In this document: one piece after another, positions 25,047 through 33,186 of the stretch | How positions within the stretch are numbered: the stretch's first letter is position 1 | Layout: each line of letters starts with the position of its first letter | DNA from: JAFAGX01 sp035624215 | GTDB lineage: Bacteria; Acidobacteriota; Terriglobia; Terriglobales; Acidobacteriaceae | Direction: 5' to 3' | Assembly: GCA_035624215.1 (NCBI GenBank) | Contig: DASPRY010000026.1 | Coordinates: 18,784-82,783, forward strand | DNA length: 64,000 nt | Program-made: the position numbers and the translations under genes | The notes under the pieces: generated by a model | What the model saw: the letters and a program-made list of their open reading frames with translations, nothing else | The model's database searches: none | What the model was told of the DNA's origin: nothing

Positions 25047-25985
25047 CTGAAGGGCCTCACGACACCGTACAATCCCGCGCTTCATAGGTTCGCCACCTGC
25101 CTGGCAGGGTGGACTTTTTTGCTGATCATTGCGGGCGCATTAGTAACCAGCAACGACGCGGGGCTTTCCGTCCCCGATTGGCCCACTTCCTTTGGCTCGC
25201 TTTATAAAATCCCGCGCCTGGTCGGCGGCGTGCGCTTTGAACACATCCATCGCATGATCGCTCAGGTAGCTGGCCTGCTAACGATCGTTCTTGCAATCTG
25301 GACGTGGCGCGCCGATAAGCGCCGCTGGATGAAATACCTCGGTATTGCCGCGCTGGGCACTGTCATCGCGCAGGGCATTCTCGGCGGGCTTACTGTATTG
25401 TTCTATCTTCCACCGTTAATTTCATCCTCCCACGCTGCGTTGGCCCAAACTTTCTTTTGCCTGACGGTAGCCATCGCCGTATTTACCGGATCGAAGTGGG
25501 TGGAGGAAGTTCCGCAGGTCGAGTTGGACGTGCATCGCCCCTCGCTTATTGCTTTATGTCTGTTTTCGATTTTCGTGCTCTACGTGCAACTGATTCTCGG
25601 CGCGATGTTCCGCCATCATGGGATGAGTTGGTGGCCGCATGTAGTAAATGCACCAGTGGTCGCAATTGTGCTGACGTGGACTGCGATTCGGGCGCTGTCG
25701 CTGTACTCAAAGATTGCTGCTGTGCGCCGGCCGTCGATTTTGCTTTTGGCCTTGATGATTGCCCAGCTTTGCCTGGGATTTCTTGCGTTCCTGGCACGTG
25801 TGGCCTGGGGGCGGGATGCAGTCCAACCGGAGTCGCCCATGGTAATCTCGACTGTGGCCCACGTGGCGGTAGGAGCGTTGCTGTTGGCAACGGCTGTCAT
25901 TCTTGCTATCCAGGTCTGGCGGCACGTGCCCGTATCGTTCGAAGAGCGGGTGGCGCGCCGAGCGCACACACCCGTACCTGCATAA
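25047..25985 (+). CDS. ctaA: heme A synthase (COX15/CtaA), probable CTG start
   Basis: The usual start candidates would cut into the first helix (TTG at 25119). Upstream in the same frame a CTG at 25047, with AAGGAG six bases before it, gives the expected family start KGLTTPYNPALHRFA; the protein is then 312 residues. Eight membrane helices are predicted. Heme-ligand histidines lie in FEHIHRMIA, SSHAALAQ, FRHHGMSWWPH and STVAHVAVG. CtaA converts heme O into heme A for cytochrome aa3-type oxidases. It follows the bc operon and precedes the ABC/DUF420 genes that often accompany oxidase assembly. Confidence 0.9.
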   Translation: MKGLTTPYNPALHRFATCLAGWTFLLIIAGALVTSNDAGLSVPDWPTSFGSLYKIPRLVGGVRFEHIHRMIAQVAGLLTIVLAIWTWRADKRRWMKYLGIAALGTVIAQGILGGLTVLFYLPPLISSSHAALAQTFFCLTVAIAVFTGSKWVEEVPQVELDVHRPSLIALCLFSIFVLYVQLILGAMFRHHGMSWWPHVVNAPVVAIVLTWTAIRALSLYSKIAAVRRPSILLLALMIAQLCLGFLAFLARVAWGRDAVQPESPMVISTVAHVAVGALLLATAVILAIQVWRHVPVSFEERVARRAHTPVPA

Positions 25986-26016
25986 GACATCGCAAACAGG
26001 CACCCCAACCCCAGGG

Positions 26017-27000
26017 CTACTCTACCGGATAAGGCCCATCGGCAAATACTTTGTCGTGGTATCCCTTTGACCCAATAGTCCGGGCGAGAGTGCTTCTCAG
26101 ATCCTCCCCTCCCCTAAGCCGGGCAATTATGTACGCAAAAGCGAATCGCGGCTCCCATCCCAGTTCTTTTCGCGCGCGCTCATTCACATAAACCCGATCG
26201 ATGGTGGGAAACATTTTCCATCCACGACGCTGATATTCCGCTCCATAAGTAGGAACTCGCCGCCGGACGACCCGCGGCGCATCAGTGCGCAACCCCGGCA
26301 GATCCTCGGGCAAGAACGGAGTGGTTGCGCTGATGATGTATTTCCGGAAACCGATTGTTGGTGCCTGCCCGAGGGCAAGCAGGTGCGCGCTCACAACATC
26401 CTCAATGTCTACTCTTCTGTAGAGATATTCGTTCGCCTTGGCATTATCGTCCGAGTAAGCTTCACGCACTCGACGATTGTCATCCTCCTCGGGGAAAAAA
26501 CGTGAGGTCCTCAAAATCAGGCATGGAAGCCCGTAATTCCTGTGAAACACCTGACAAAGATCCTCCGCGGCTGCCTTGGTCGCGCCATAGATATTCTTCG
26601 GCACCGGCGAGATCTCCTCCGTGACCCACGCGGCCGTGGCTCCAGGCGGAGGCACAAGGGCACTACCAAAAGCACTGGTTGTGCTGGTGAACACAAAGGA
26701 CTCAACGCCCTGCTTCACCGCCTCTTCCAGGAGATTGAGGGTTCCAGTGATGTTGGTATCAATAAATTCCTGCCGGGCATGTGTAGCTACATGAGGTTTG
26801 TGCAGTGTTGCGGCATGCAAAACCGCCTGTACCCCCTTCATACAACGCCTTACGCAAGCACGATCTGCTATTGAGCCGACATAGGTGCTAAATGGCGAAT
26901 CACGGATATCGAGACCGACGACCTCGTGCTTCCGATCCTGAAGCGTGCGCACCAAGGCTTCTCCCAGGTGACCGGCGCTTCCTGTAACCAAGATTCTCAT
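26017..27000 (-). CDS. NAD-dependent epimerase/dehydratase family protein
   Basis: 327 residues. The extended SDR marks are GSAGHLG (7-13), the DIR acidic residue after beta-2, STTSAFG, and the catalytic YGATK (Y-x3-K). Family members change nucleotide sugars or reduce ketones. The stretch around LLALGQAPTIGFRKYIISATT and the C-terminal GWEPRF are typical of UDP-sugar epimerase-like proteins. It is the only minus-strand gene between ctaA and the ABC transporter, so it is probably an independent unit. The substrate is unknown. Confidence 0.85.
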   Translation of the reverse strand: MRILVTGSAGHLGEALVRTLQDRKHEVVGLDIRDSPFSTYVGSIADRACVRRCMKGVQAVLHAATLHKPHVATHARQEFIDTNITGTLNLLEEAVKQGVESFVFTSTTSAFGSALVPPPGATAAWVTEEISPVPKNIYGATKAAAEDLCQVFHRNYGLPCLILRTSRFFPEEDDNRRVREAYSDDNAKANEYLYRRVDIEDVVSAHLLALGQAPTIGFRKYIISATTPFLPEDLPGLRTDAPRVVRRRVPTYGAEYQRRGWKMFPTIDRVYVNERARKELGWEPRFAFAYIIARLRGGEDLRSTLARTIGSKGYHDKVFADGPYPVE

Positions 27001-27092
27001 GACGATGTCTTTGTTAACTTTGGCAACTCGGGCAGTAATTTGGAACTATTGTTACAGATGATGTTCAACTAGGTCTCGTCGTAAAATACCTT

Positions 27093-28079
27093 GTGGCCTC
27101 CGAACCCACGGTTATTAGCCCCACAGCAGAGCCCGGTATCAACCAGTCCGTTGCAATTTCGGTTCAGGACGTGGTGCACCAGTATGCCAGCCGCACAGCT
27201 TTGAACGGCGTCTCATTTGACGTCCGGCCGGCCGAGTTGTTTGGGCTTTTGGGACCGAACGGCAGCGGCAAGACGACCCTGTTTCGGATTCTTTCTACTC
27301 TCATGGTTCCGGTGGCCGGCCGGGCCACAATCATGGGATTTGACGTGGCGCGTGATCCCAACAGTTTGCGCCGCCAGATCGGTGTGGTTTTTCAAGCTCA
27401 GAGCATCGACGTAAAGCTGACCGCGGCAGAGAATCTTACGCACCAGGGCCATCTGTACGGTCTGCATGGAAAGACGTTACAGGCACGAATTGTGGAAATG
27501 CTCGCTCGTGTAGGATTGGCCGATCGCGCCGATGAGAAAGCTGAAACGTTTTCCGGCGGTATGCAGCGACGTCTGGAACTAGCCAAAGGCCTGCTTCATC
27601 ATCCTTCAGTTTTGTTGCTGGACGAGCCGACCACCGGGCTAGATCCGGGAGCCCGGCGCGATTTATGGCAATATTTGACGACGTTGCGCGATCAGGAACA
27701 CGTGACCGTTCTCATCACGACACATCTCATGGAAGAAGCCGAGCGCTGTGATCGTCTGGCTATTCTCAACGAGGGCAAAATGGTCGCGCTGGGGACGCCT
27801 GACGAACTCAAGCACGAGGTCGGCGGGGATGTGATTGTGCTGGATGCGAAGAATCCCGAGTCGCTGGCCGGGCGCATTCGCGAACGGTTCCAGGTGGATG
27901 CGCAAGTGCTTCAGGGACAAGTTCGCCTGGAGCGTGAGCACGGGCACCGCTTCATCACTGACGTAGTCGAGGCTTTTCCCGGCGAGATTGAAGCTATTTC
28001 GGTCAGTAAGCCGAGGTTGGAAGATGTCTTTATTCACCGTACCGGACACAAATTCTGGAGCGAAGAACAAGAGAGTTGA
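27093..28079 (+). CDS. ABC transporter ATP-binding protein (ABC-2 type exporter)
   Basis: 328 residues, GTG start. Walker A GPNGSGKTTL is near 54-63, the signature SGGMQRRLELAKGL near 154, and Walker B LLLDEPTTGLDP follows; the C-terminal 90 residues are the extension seen in DrrA/CcmA-like drug or lipid exporters. It pairs with the permease 36 bases downstream. The neighbours ctaA and DUF420 recall gene clusters for cytochrome oxidase assembly, so the substrate may be linked to heme or copper, but drugs, lipids or polysaccharides are equally possible. Confidence 0.9.
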   Translation: MASEPTVISPTAEPGINQSVAISVQDVVHQYASRTALNGVSFDVRPAELFGLLGPNGSGKTTLFRILSTLMVPVAGRATIMGFDVARDPNSLRRQIGVVFQAQSIDVKLTAAENLTHQGHLYGLHGKTLQARIVEMLARVGLADRADEKAETFSGGMQRRLELAKGLLHHPSVLLLDEPTTGLDPGARRDLWQYLTTLRDQEHVTVLITTHLMEEAERCDRLAILNEGKMVALGTPDELKHEVGGDVIVLDAKNPESLAGRIRERFQVDAQVLQGQVRLEREHGHRFITDVVEAFPGEIEAISVSKPRLEDVFIHRTGHKFWSEEQES

Positions 28080-28082
28080 ATC

Positions 28083-28107
28083 TGCCGGCAGGATGCCGGC
28101 GCTACAC
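28083..28107. repeat. GCCGGC repeat in the ABC gap
   Basis: TGCCGGCAGGATGCCGGC contains two GCCGGC palindromes 5 bases apart between the ATPase stop and the permease start. The permease start region (about 28157-28175) also holds a stem CGCGGGG-CCCCGCG, so this repeat family extends into the coding region. Confidence 0.45.
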
Positions 28108-28115
28108 GGGACTGA

Positions 28116-28943
28116 ATGGCAACTCGAACTGCAACTTTACCGGCGTTGGACACTCCCGCTTCCGCGGGGATCGTGCTCCCCGCGTTCACGCTTTGGTGGC
28201 GGGAAGTGGTGCGTTTCTACCGCCAACGCTCACGCGTTGTCGGGGTAATCGCATCGCCGGTATTGTTTTGGCTGGTAATTGGATCGGGATTTGGAACCTC
28301 ATTTCGTTCCGGCAACGCTGCAGGACAGCAACACTATCTCGATTACTTCTATCCCGGGGCCCTGATTATGATCGTCTTGTTCACTTCCATCTTCACCATG
28401 ATGTCGGTGATCGAGGACCGCAAAGAAGGGTTTTTACTCTCCGTGATGGTTGCCCCGGTTCCGCGTTCTGCCATAGTGCTGGGCAAGGTTCTCGGCGGGA
28501 CGACGTTATCGACGATTCAAGGATTAATCTTTCTGGCTTTTGCGCCATTCGTGGGCGTGCATATCAGCATTGGGCAGCTTCTCTTGGTGGTGTTGGTCGT
28601 GTTCCTGGTTTCGTTCGCGCTTACCGCGCTTGGCTTCGCGATCGCATGGCCCATGGATTCTACTCAGGCGTTCCATGCCATCATCAATCTCTTTCTAATC
28701 CCTCTATGGTTGCTCTCCGGTGCGCTGTTTCCGCTGTCTGGGGCATCAGGCTGGCTGCGCGTCCTGATGCGCATTAATCCGTTGACGTACGGAGTGGAGG
28801 CACTGCGGGGATTGCTGTATCCAGCCACATCCTCTGTGGGTTACCTCTCGGCCTCTATAGCAGCCTTGGTCCTGTTCACTGTTTGCATGTTTGGACTCTG
28901 CTTCTTTATAGTGAACCGGCGCACCACAAAACCGGCAGCGTGA
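28116..28943 (+). CDS. ABC-2 type transporter permease
   Basis: 275 residues with six hydrophobic segments. The ABC-2 permease marks are the N-terminal LWWREVVRFYRQRSRVV, the central EDRKEGFLLSVMVAPVPRSAIVLGK and the C-terminal LMRINPLTYGVEALRGLLY. It is co-transcribed with the ATPase gene. The ATG at 28116 is taken because no better start exists before the first helix; the first 25 residues overlap a repeat-like GC-rich stretch. The TGATG overlap with the DUF420 gene suggests that the three act together. Confidence 0.9.
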   Translation: MATRTATLPALDTPASAGIVLPAFTLWWREVVRFYRQRSRVVGVIASPVLFWLVIGSGFGTSFRSGNAAGQQHYLDYFYPGALIMIVLFTSIFTMMSVIEDRKEGFLLSVMVAPVPRSAIVLGKVLGGTTLSTIQGLIFLAFAPFVGVHISIGQLLLVVLVVFLVSFALTALGFAIAWPMDSTQAFHAIINLFLIPLWLLSGALFPLSGASGWLRVLMRINPLTYGVEALRGLLYPATSSVGYLSASIAALVLFTVCMFGLCFFIVNRRTTKPAA

Positions 28944-29377
28944 TGCAGATTCCAGCCCAATACGCAATCTTCCCCGTGCTCGACGCCAGCTTGAATGGGA
29001 CCAGCGCGGTGCTGCTGTTAATTGGAAGAGGACTGATCAAACGCGGGCGCATGGCCGCGCACCGCGCGGTGATGATTACGGCGCTAGTTTCATCTACCCT
29101 ATTTCTCTCCAGCTATCTTTACTATCACGCACACGTTGGATCGGTGCACTTTCAAGGACAGGGTTGGTCGAGACCCCTATACTTCAGCATCTTGATCTCG
29201 CACACGATTCTGGCGGCGGTCATTGTGCCCCTGATCATAATCACGCTCACCCGGGCGCTACGAGAACGGTTCGACCGGCATCGCGTAATTGCCCGATGGA
29301 CGTATCCCTTATGGCTGTATGTTTCTGTGACCGGGGTGGTCATCTACCTGATGCTATACAAGCTGTTTGTGGGTTGA
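28943..29377 (+). CDS. DUF420 family membrane protein
   Basis: 144 residues with four membrane helices. The start ATG at 28943 shares bases with the permease stop (TGATG), and the frame upstream is not coding. The family pattern includes FPVLDASLNGTSAVLLL, the loop HRAVMITALVSSTLFLSSYLYYH and HRVIARWTYPLWLYVSVTGV, with several conserved histidines that may bind metal or heme. DUF420 genes are often near cytochrome oxidase assembly genes (ctaA, ctaB, SCO). The role is unknown. Confidence 0.9.
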   Translation: MQIPAQYAIFPVLDASLNGTSAVLLLIGRGLIKRGRMAAHRAVMITALVSSTLFLSSYLYYHAHVGSVHFQGQGWSRPLYFSILISHTILAAVIVPLIIITLTRALRERFDRHRVIARWTYPLWLYVSVTGVVIYLMLYKLFVG

Positions 29378-29421
29378 GCGTGCGCGTCACATTCGAGTCA
29401 GTTGATAGTCGTAATGCATGG

Positions 29422-29442
29422 ATCCTTCGCGGCGCTCAGGAT
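29422..29442. repeat. ATCCT/AGGAT inverted repeat in a convergent gap
   Basis: ATCCT-TCGCGGCGCTC-AGGAT is a short inverted repeat between the convergent DUF420 and PlsA-like genes. It resembles the widespread noncoding word 'catcctgagcg...gaaggatc' of such genomes and may form a weak two-way transcription stop. Confidence 0.4.
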
Positions 29443-29449
29443 GACAACC

Positions 29450-32400
29450 TTAATCCGCGGCCATGCCCTGAGTCTCGGGCTCGAAGTCCGGAGCTTGGAA
29501 TGCCGCGGCATCAGACGAGATTTGCCCACGCAGCTCGGCTTCCAGCGCCGCCAATTGGGCTTCAATATCCTGGCTTGCCTTTCGCTTGCGAATCACTTCC
29601 TCGCGATATCTGCGGAGGAAGTAATCAATCGTTTCTACGCGAATTCTGATTGAACCTGACGGCTTGTTCTCGTCCAAGTCTTTGAAGCAGAAATACGGCG
29701 TTCCCGATTGCTCAATTATGCCTTCTACCACACCGTAAATGGGCGCATCGTGGCCGCATTTGAAGCTGGAAACCTCGAGCGCAACCAGGTTGGGATGGCG
29801 AGCCGTGAATTTGGCCGCCCAGACTTTGTGATTCGTGCTGCAGGAATACGAGTTCTTCCATGCGTCCGAAATATCCAGTGGGCTTGTGATCACGCCGGCG
29901 CGCACTTCTTCGCCGAACAATCGCTCCAGAAGGTCTTCGTCGAGCGGAAGCGTGTTCTGGGAGAAGATCGGATATCCGAGCTTTTGGAATTCATCCAGAA
30001 TTTCGTGGTTCAGACCCGGATCGTGGTGGTAGGGCCGCCCGAGCATCACAATACCGATGCGGTCCTCGCGCTCGAGTTCATCGAGAACCTGGCGAGCACG
30101 CTTGCGGATGCTGGTTTCGTAATCTTTGAGAGCCTGGAAACCCAGTTCGATCGCGCGATCATTCTCTTCTTCCGACAAACCGAGAATAGGCTGCCATGCC
30201 TGCAGCATCTGGTATGCGAACAACTTGCGGTCCGCAAAGTTGAGGATCGGATCGACGTATTTCACATTGTGTTCGGCGAAAACGTCGTTCTCCTTGGTGA
30301 ACGCGGCTTTCACGGTTTCGGGCGTCGCGGTCACGGTTGGGCACGCATTCGCGCCGACGATGTTTTTTAGTGGTGAGTGCAGCACGTCGTACATGGGGAA
30401 GAAGATCACGTTCAACGGCTTTTTGCGATGCTTCTCCTGAATCAAGTTGTAGACGTGTGAAATTCCAATCTTGGCTGGGAAGCAAGGATCGATTGCTCCG
30501 CGGCTCGCGCCGGCGCGATAAAGTTCAGGACTGGTGTAGTCGGAGTAAATAATGTTTTCCGGCTGCACCCCGAGACTCTGTAAGTAGGCATTGAACAGCG
30601 GCGCGTAGGTATAGATGTTGAGCACGCGCGGAATGCCGACGCGCAGCTTCTTACGATTTTCCATCAGCGGAACGCGCTCTTTGACGGCCTTATTCCAGAA
30701 CTTCACGGTCGGAATGGGATCAGCCACGCTCTTAACGCTCACGGGGCGGAAGACTTCCTTCGAAGCCATGTCGACAAAGTTAGGATGCGCGTCTCTGATC
30801 TGATCAAGCCCAGCCTTGATGTCCTTCATCTCGTTGACATCTTCGACCGTCCCTTTTTCGCAGGTGGCGATGATCAGCCGCTGTTCGCCGTGCATTAATG
30901 GAACTTTGGTGACCTTCTGAATGGGAACAAAGCTCAGGTCAGCCTTGGGTTCGGTGCGGATGTCAATAAACGTACGCAGGCAGTTGTTTTTGCAGAAATT
31001 GCAGCGCGTGGCTTCGTTGCGCGTGGTGCGATATTCGATCTTGCGGACGGCTTCTAGGCCGACGAAGGTGGTCTGCTGGCCATTACGCCACAAGCGCAGC
31101 GACTCGACGGCCGCGCCGATCGCCCCCGACTCGCCGCAATGCTCGTGAACGATGATTTCCGGCTGTTTCCCCGCGGCTCGAAAACTGTTGCGGATGAAAT
31201 CGACCTCAGCTTTGACTACCGCCAGATTATTCTGCGTTCCACCTTGCAGAACGAAACGCGACCCGAGCGCCGCAAGATTGGGAATGCTGGCGACATAGAG
31301 AAATACGTTCTTGGGAAGGACGGCCGCAAGGCCGGCGAGAATTTCCTCCGCTCGCCATCCCTGGCGCTGGAAGTTTACGATGTCTGACTGCATGAACACG
31401 GCACAGCCGTAGCCGAACACCGGCATGGCCTGCGCGGAAAAAGCCAGGTCGGCGTATTGTTCAACGCTCAATCCGAAACCTTCGGCGGTCGATTGCAGGA
31501 AATACCCGTTGCCCGCCGAGCACTGTGTATTCAGCTTGAAATCTTTCACGCGTCCGTTGTGCAGGATGATGATCTTGATATCCTGCCCGCCAACATCCAC
31601 AATCACGTGCGGGTCTTCATAAAACTTCAGCGCGGATTCGGTGTGAGCAACAGTTTCCACCAGCGCAACATCGGCATGGAGCACATCTTTCAGGATGTCC
31701 TTCGCGTACCCTGTGGTGGCAACCCCAAGGACTTCCAGTTTGGCTTTCTGCCTTTCCACCTGGCCGCGCAGATTCTCGAACATTTCGATCGTGTCCTGGA
31801 TCGGGTTGCCATTTGAAAGCTGGTAAGACTTGCAGAGAATGTCGCCCTTTTCATCGAGCAGGACGGCTTTGGTGGACGTCGAACCCCCGTCGATCCCGAT
31901 GAAGCCAGCCACCGTCTGATTGGTGTTGAATGTGGTCGGGACGAACTTCTTTCGCCGATACTCGACTCTGAACTCGTCCAGTTCCTGATTGTCGGTCACC
32001 AATCCCTTAGCGCCCGACTTGGCTTTTTCTTCCTGACGCCCAAATTCGATGTAGTGCACTAGACGCTCGAATCCCTGGTAGCAGCCGACACAATCCTCTT
32101 CGCTCTTGCCGAACTCAATCGCGCCTAAGGCGGCGAAGTATTGCGCGTTTTGCGGGACCTTGATCAGGTCTTCCGGCTTGGCACCCTCGGGCACCGCGAC
32201 TTTGCGTTCCTGCCACATGCGAGGAATGTTGGCCTGCCAAGCTTCGCGCATCCCTTTGACAAAACTGTTGGGGCCGCCCAGCAGCAACACATGCGGCCGC
32301 AATGTGTGGCCACGGGTTAATACGCTCAAGTTTTGCAGCACTATGGCTTCGAACAACGATGCCATCAGCTCGTCTGGCGGCGTGCCGACTTTTTGCAAAC

Positions 32401-33061
32401 TGTTGATGTCGGTTTCCGCGAACACGCCGCACTTGCCGGCCACTTTATGCAGTTTGATTCCGTTGTAGCCCTGTTGGCAGAGCTGCTCTGTTGGAATCTT
32501 CAGCTTGGCATTGATCTTGTCTATGACGGCGCCTGTGCCCCCGGCGCACTTGTCATTCATGGATGGAATCTTTTTCTTGCGCCCAGTTTCCTCGTCATCC
32601 TTGAAGACAATGATCTTGGCATCCTGCCCGCCCAGTTCAATAACCGAATACACTTCGGGATGCAGCTTCTCCACCGCCAGGGATACCGCAGTAACCTCCT
32701 GCACGAACTTCGCGCCAATCTGATCGGCAATGGAACCGCCGCCGGAACCGGTCATGAACAGGCGGGTGTTGCGCCGGTTAATGCCGACTTCAGCCTCCAT
32801 GCGTCGCAGGAACTCCAGGGTTTTTTCCGGCTGCTTGGTTTCGTGCCGCTGATAATCGCACCACAGCATTTTGTCCGTGGCTGCATCCGCCACCACGGCC
32901 TTCACCGTAGTGGAACCCACGTCCAGCCCGACCAAAAATTTCGTTTGGTGATCGTGCGGCTTCAGGTGCTCCTGCGGCTTCAGGTGCTCTTGCGGCATTT
33001 GTTGCGCCGGGCAGACGTGCTGCAGTCCTTGATGATCGTGTTGCCCTTTGTGATCGTGCAT
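29450..33061 (-). CDS. giant double-activase acyl-CoA dehydratase-like protein (PlsA-like)
   Basis: 1203 residues from the ATG at 33061 (AGAGGA just upstream); the longer frame to 33244 would run through a repeat and into the previous gene. Two BadF/HgdC-type ATPase domains follow each other (41-320 and 385-660). Each has the DxGSTxxK loop, GGQD, and both [4Fe-4S] cysteines: C172 and C211, then C514 and C553. Next come CNFCKNNC (687-694) and a 2-hydroxyacyl-dehydratase-like region with DPCFPAKI and KCGHDAPIY. The N-terminus is His-rich with QEHLKP repeated. This architecture matches the PlsA part of bacterial plasmalogen synthases/GeR. Alternative: an unrelated 2-hydroxyacyl-CoA dehydratase activator. 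Confidence 0.85.
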   Translation of the reverse strand: MHDHKGQHDHQGLQHVCPAQQMPQEHLKPQEHLKPHDHQTKFLVGLDVGSTTVKAVVADAATDKMLWCDYQRHETKQPEKTLEFLRRMEAEVGINRRNTRLFMTGSGGGSIADQIGAKFVQEVTAVSLAVEKLHPEVYSVIELGGQDAKIIVFKDDEETGRKKKIPSMNDKCAGGTGAVIDKINAKLKIPTEQLCQQGYNGIKLHKVAGKCGVFAETDINSLQKVGTPPDELMASLFEAIVLQNLSVLTRGHTLRPHVLLLGGPNSFVKGMREAWQANIPRMWQERKVAVPEGAKPEDLIKVPQNAQYFAALGAIEFGKSEEDCVGCYQGFERLVHYIEFGRQEEKAKSGAKGLVTDNQELDEFRVEYRRKKFVPTTFNTNQTVAGFIGIDGGSTSTKAVLLDEKGDILCKSYQLSNGNPIQDTIEMFENLRGQVERQKAKLEVLGVATTGYAKDILKDVLHADVALVETVAHTESALKFYEDPHVIVDVGGQDIKIIILHNGRVKDFKLNTQCSAGNGYFLQSTAEGFGLSVEQYADLAFSAQAMPVFGYGCAVFMQSDIVNFQRQGWRAEEILAGLAAVLPKNVFLYVASIPNLAALGSRFVLQGGTQNNLAVVKAEVDFIRNSFRAAGKQPEIIVHEHCGESGAIGAAVESLRLWRNGQQTTFVGLEAVRKIEYRTTRNEATRCNFCKNNCLRTFIDIRTEPKADLSFVPIQKVTKVPLMHGEQRLIIATCEKGTVEDVNEMKDIKAGLDQIRDAHPNFVDMASKEVFRPVSVKSVADPIPTVKFWNKAVKERVPLMENRKKLRVGIPRVLNIYTYAPLFNAYLQSLGVQPENIIYSDYTSPELYRAGASRGAIDPCFPAKIGISHVYNLIQEKHRKKPLNVIFFPMYDVLHSPLKNIVGANACPTVTATPETVKAAFTKENDVFAEHNVKYVDPILNFADRKLFAYQMLQAWQPILGLSEEENDRAIELGFQALKDYETSIRKRARQVLDELEREDRIGIVMLGRPYHHDPGLNHEILDEFQKLGYPIFSQNTLPLDEDLLERLFGEEVRAGVITSPLDISDAWKNSYSCSTNHKVWAAKFTARHPNLVALEVSSFKCGHDAPIYGVVEGIIEQSGTPYFCFKDLDENKPSGSIRIRVETIDYFLRRYREEVIRKRKASQDIEAQLAALEAELRGQISSDAAAFQAPDFEPETQGMAAD

Positions 33062-33186
33062 TCGTCCTCTGTTTTTTCCCTCAGGGGCTAAAGCCCCGTA
33101 TTTCTCTTCGTCTGTATCGGCCGGGCTGAAGCCGGGCCCTGCCAAAACCATTGGCCACTGACTCCCAGCCACTGACCACTGTTTTC
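33062..33186. repeat. hairpins and degenerate repeat between PlsR-like and PlsA-like genes
   Basis: Contains GGGGCT-AA-AGCCCC (33084-33097) and GGGCTGAAGCC inside a CCGGG/CCGGGCC palindrome (about 33120-33140), then degenerate copies of CCACTGAC. These words are noncoding and repeat in other gaps of the window. They could terminate or stabilise the mRNA between two genes that otherwise look like one operon. Confidence 0.55.

Noticed and set aside
29708..32468. Several long plus-strand frames inside the PlsA-like gene
   Set aside because: They are reverse-strand shadows of a protein with clear motifs, and their translations match nothing.
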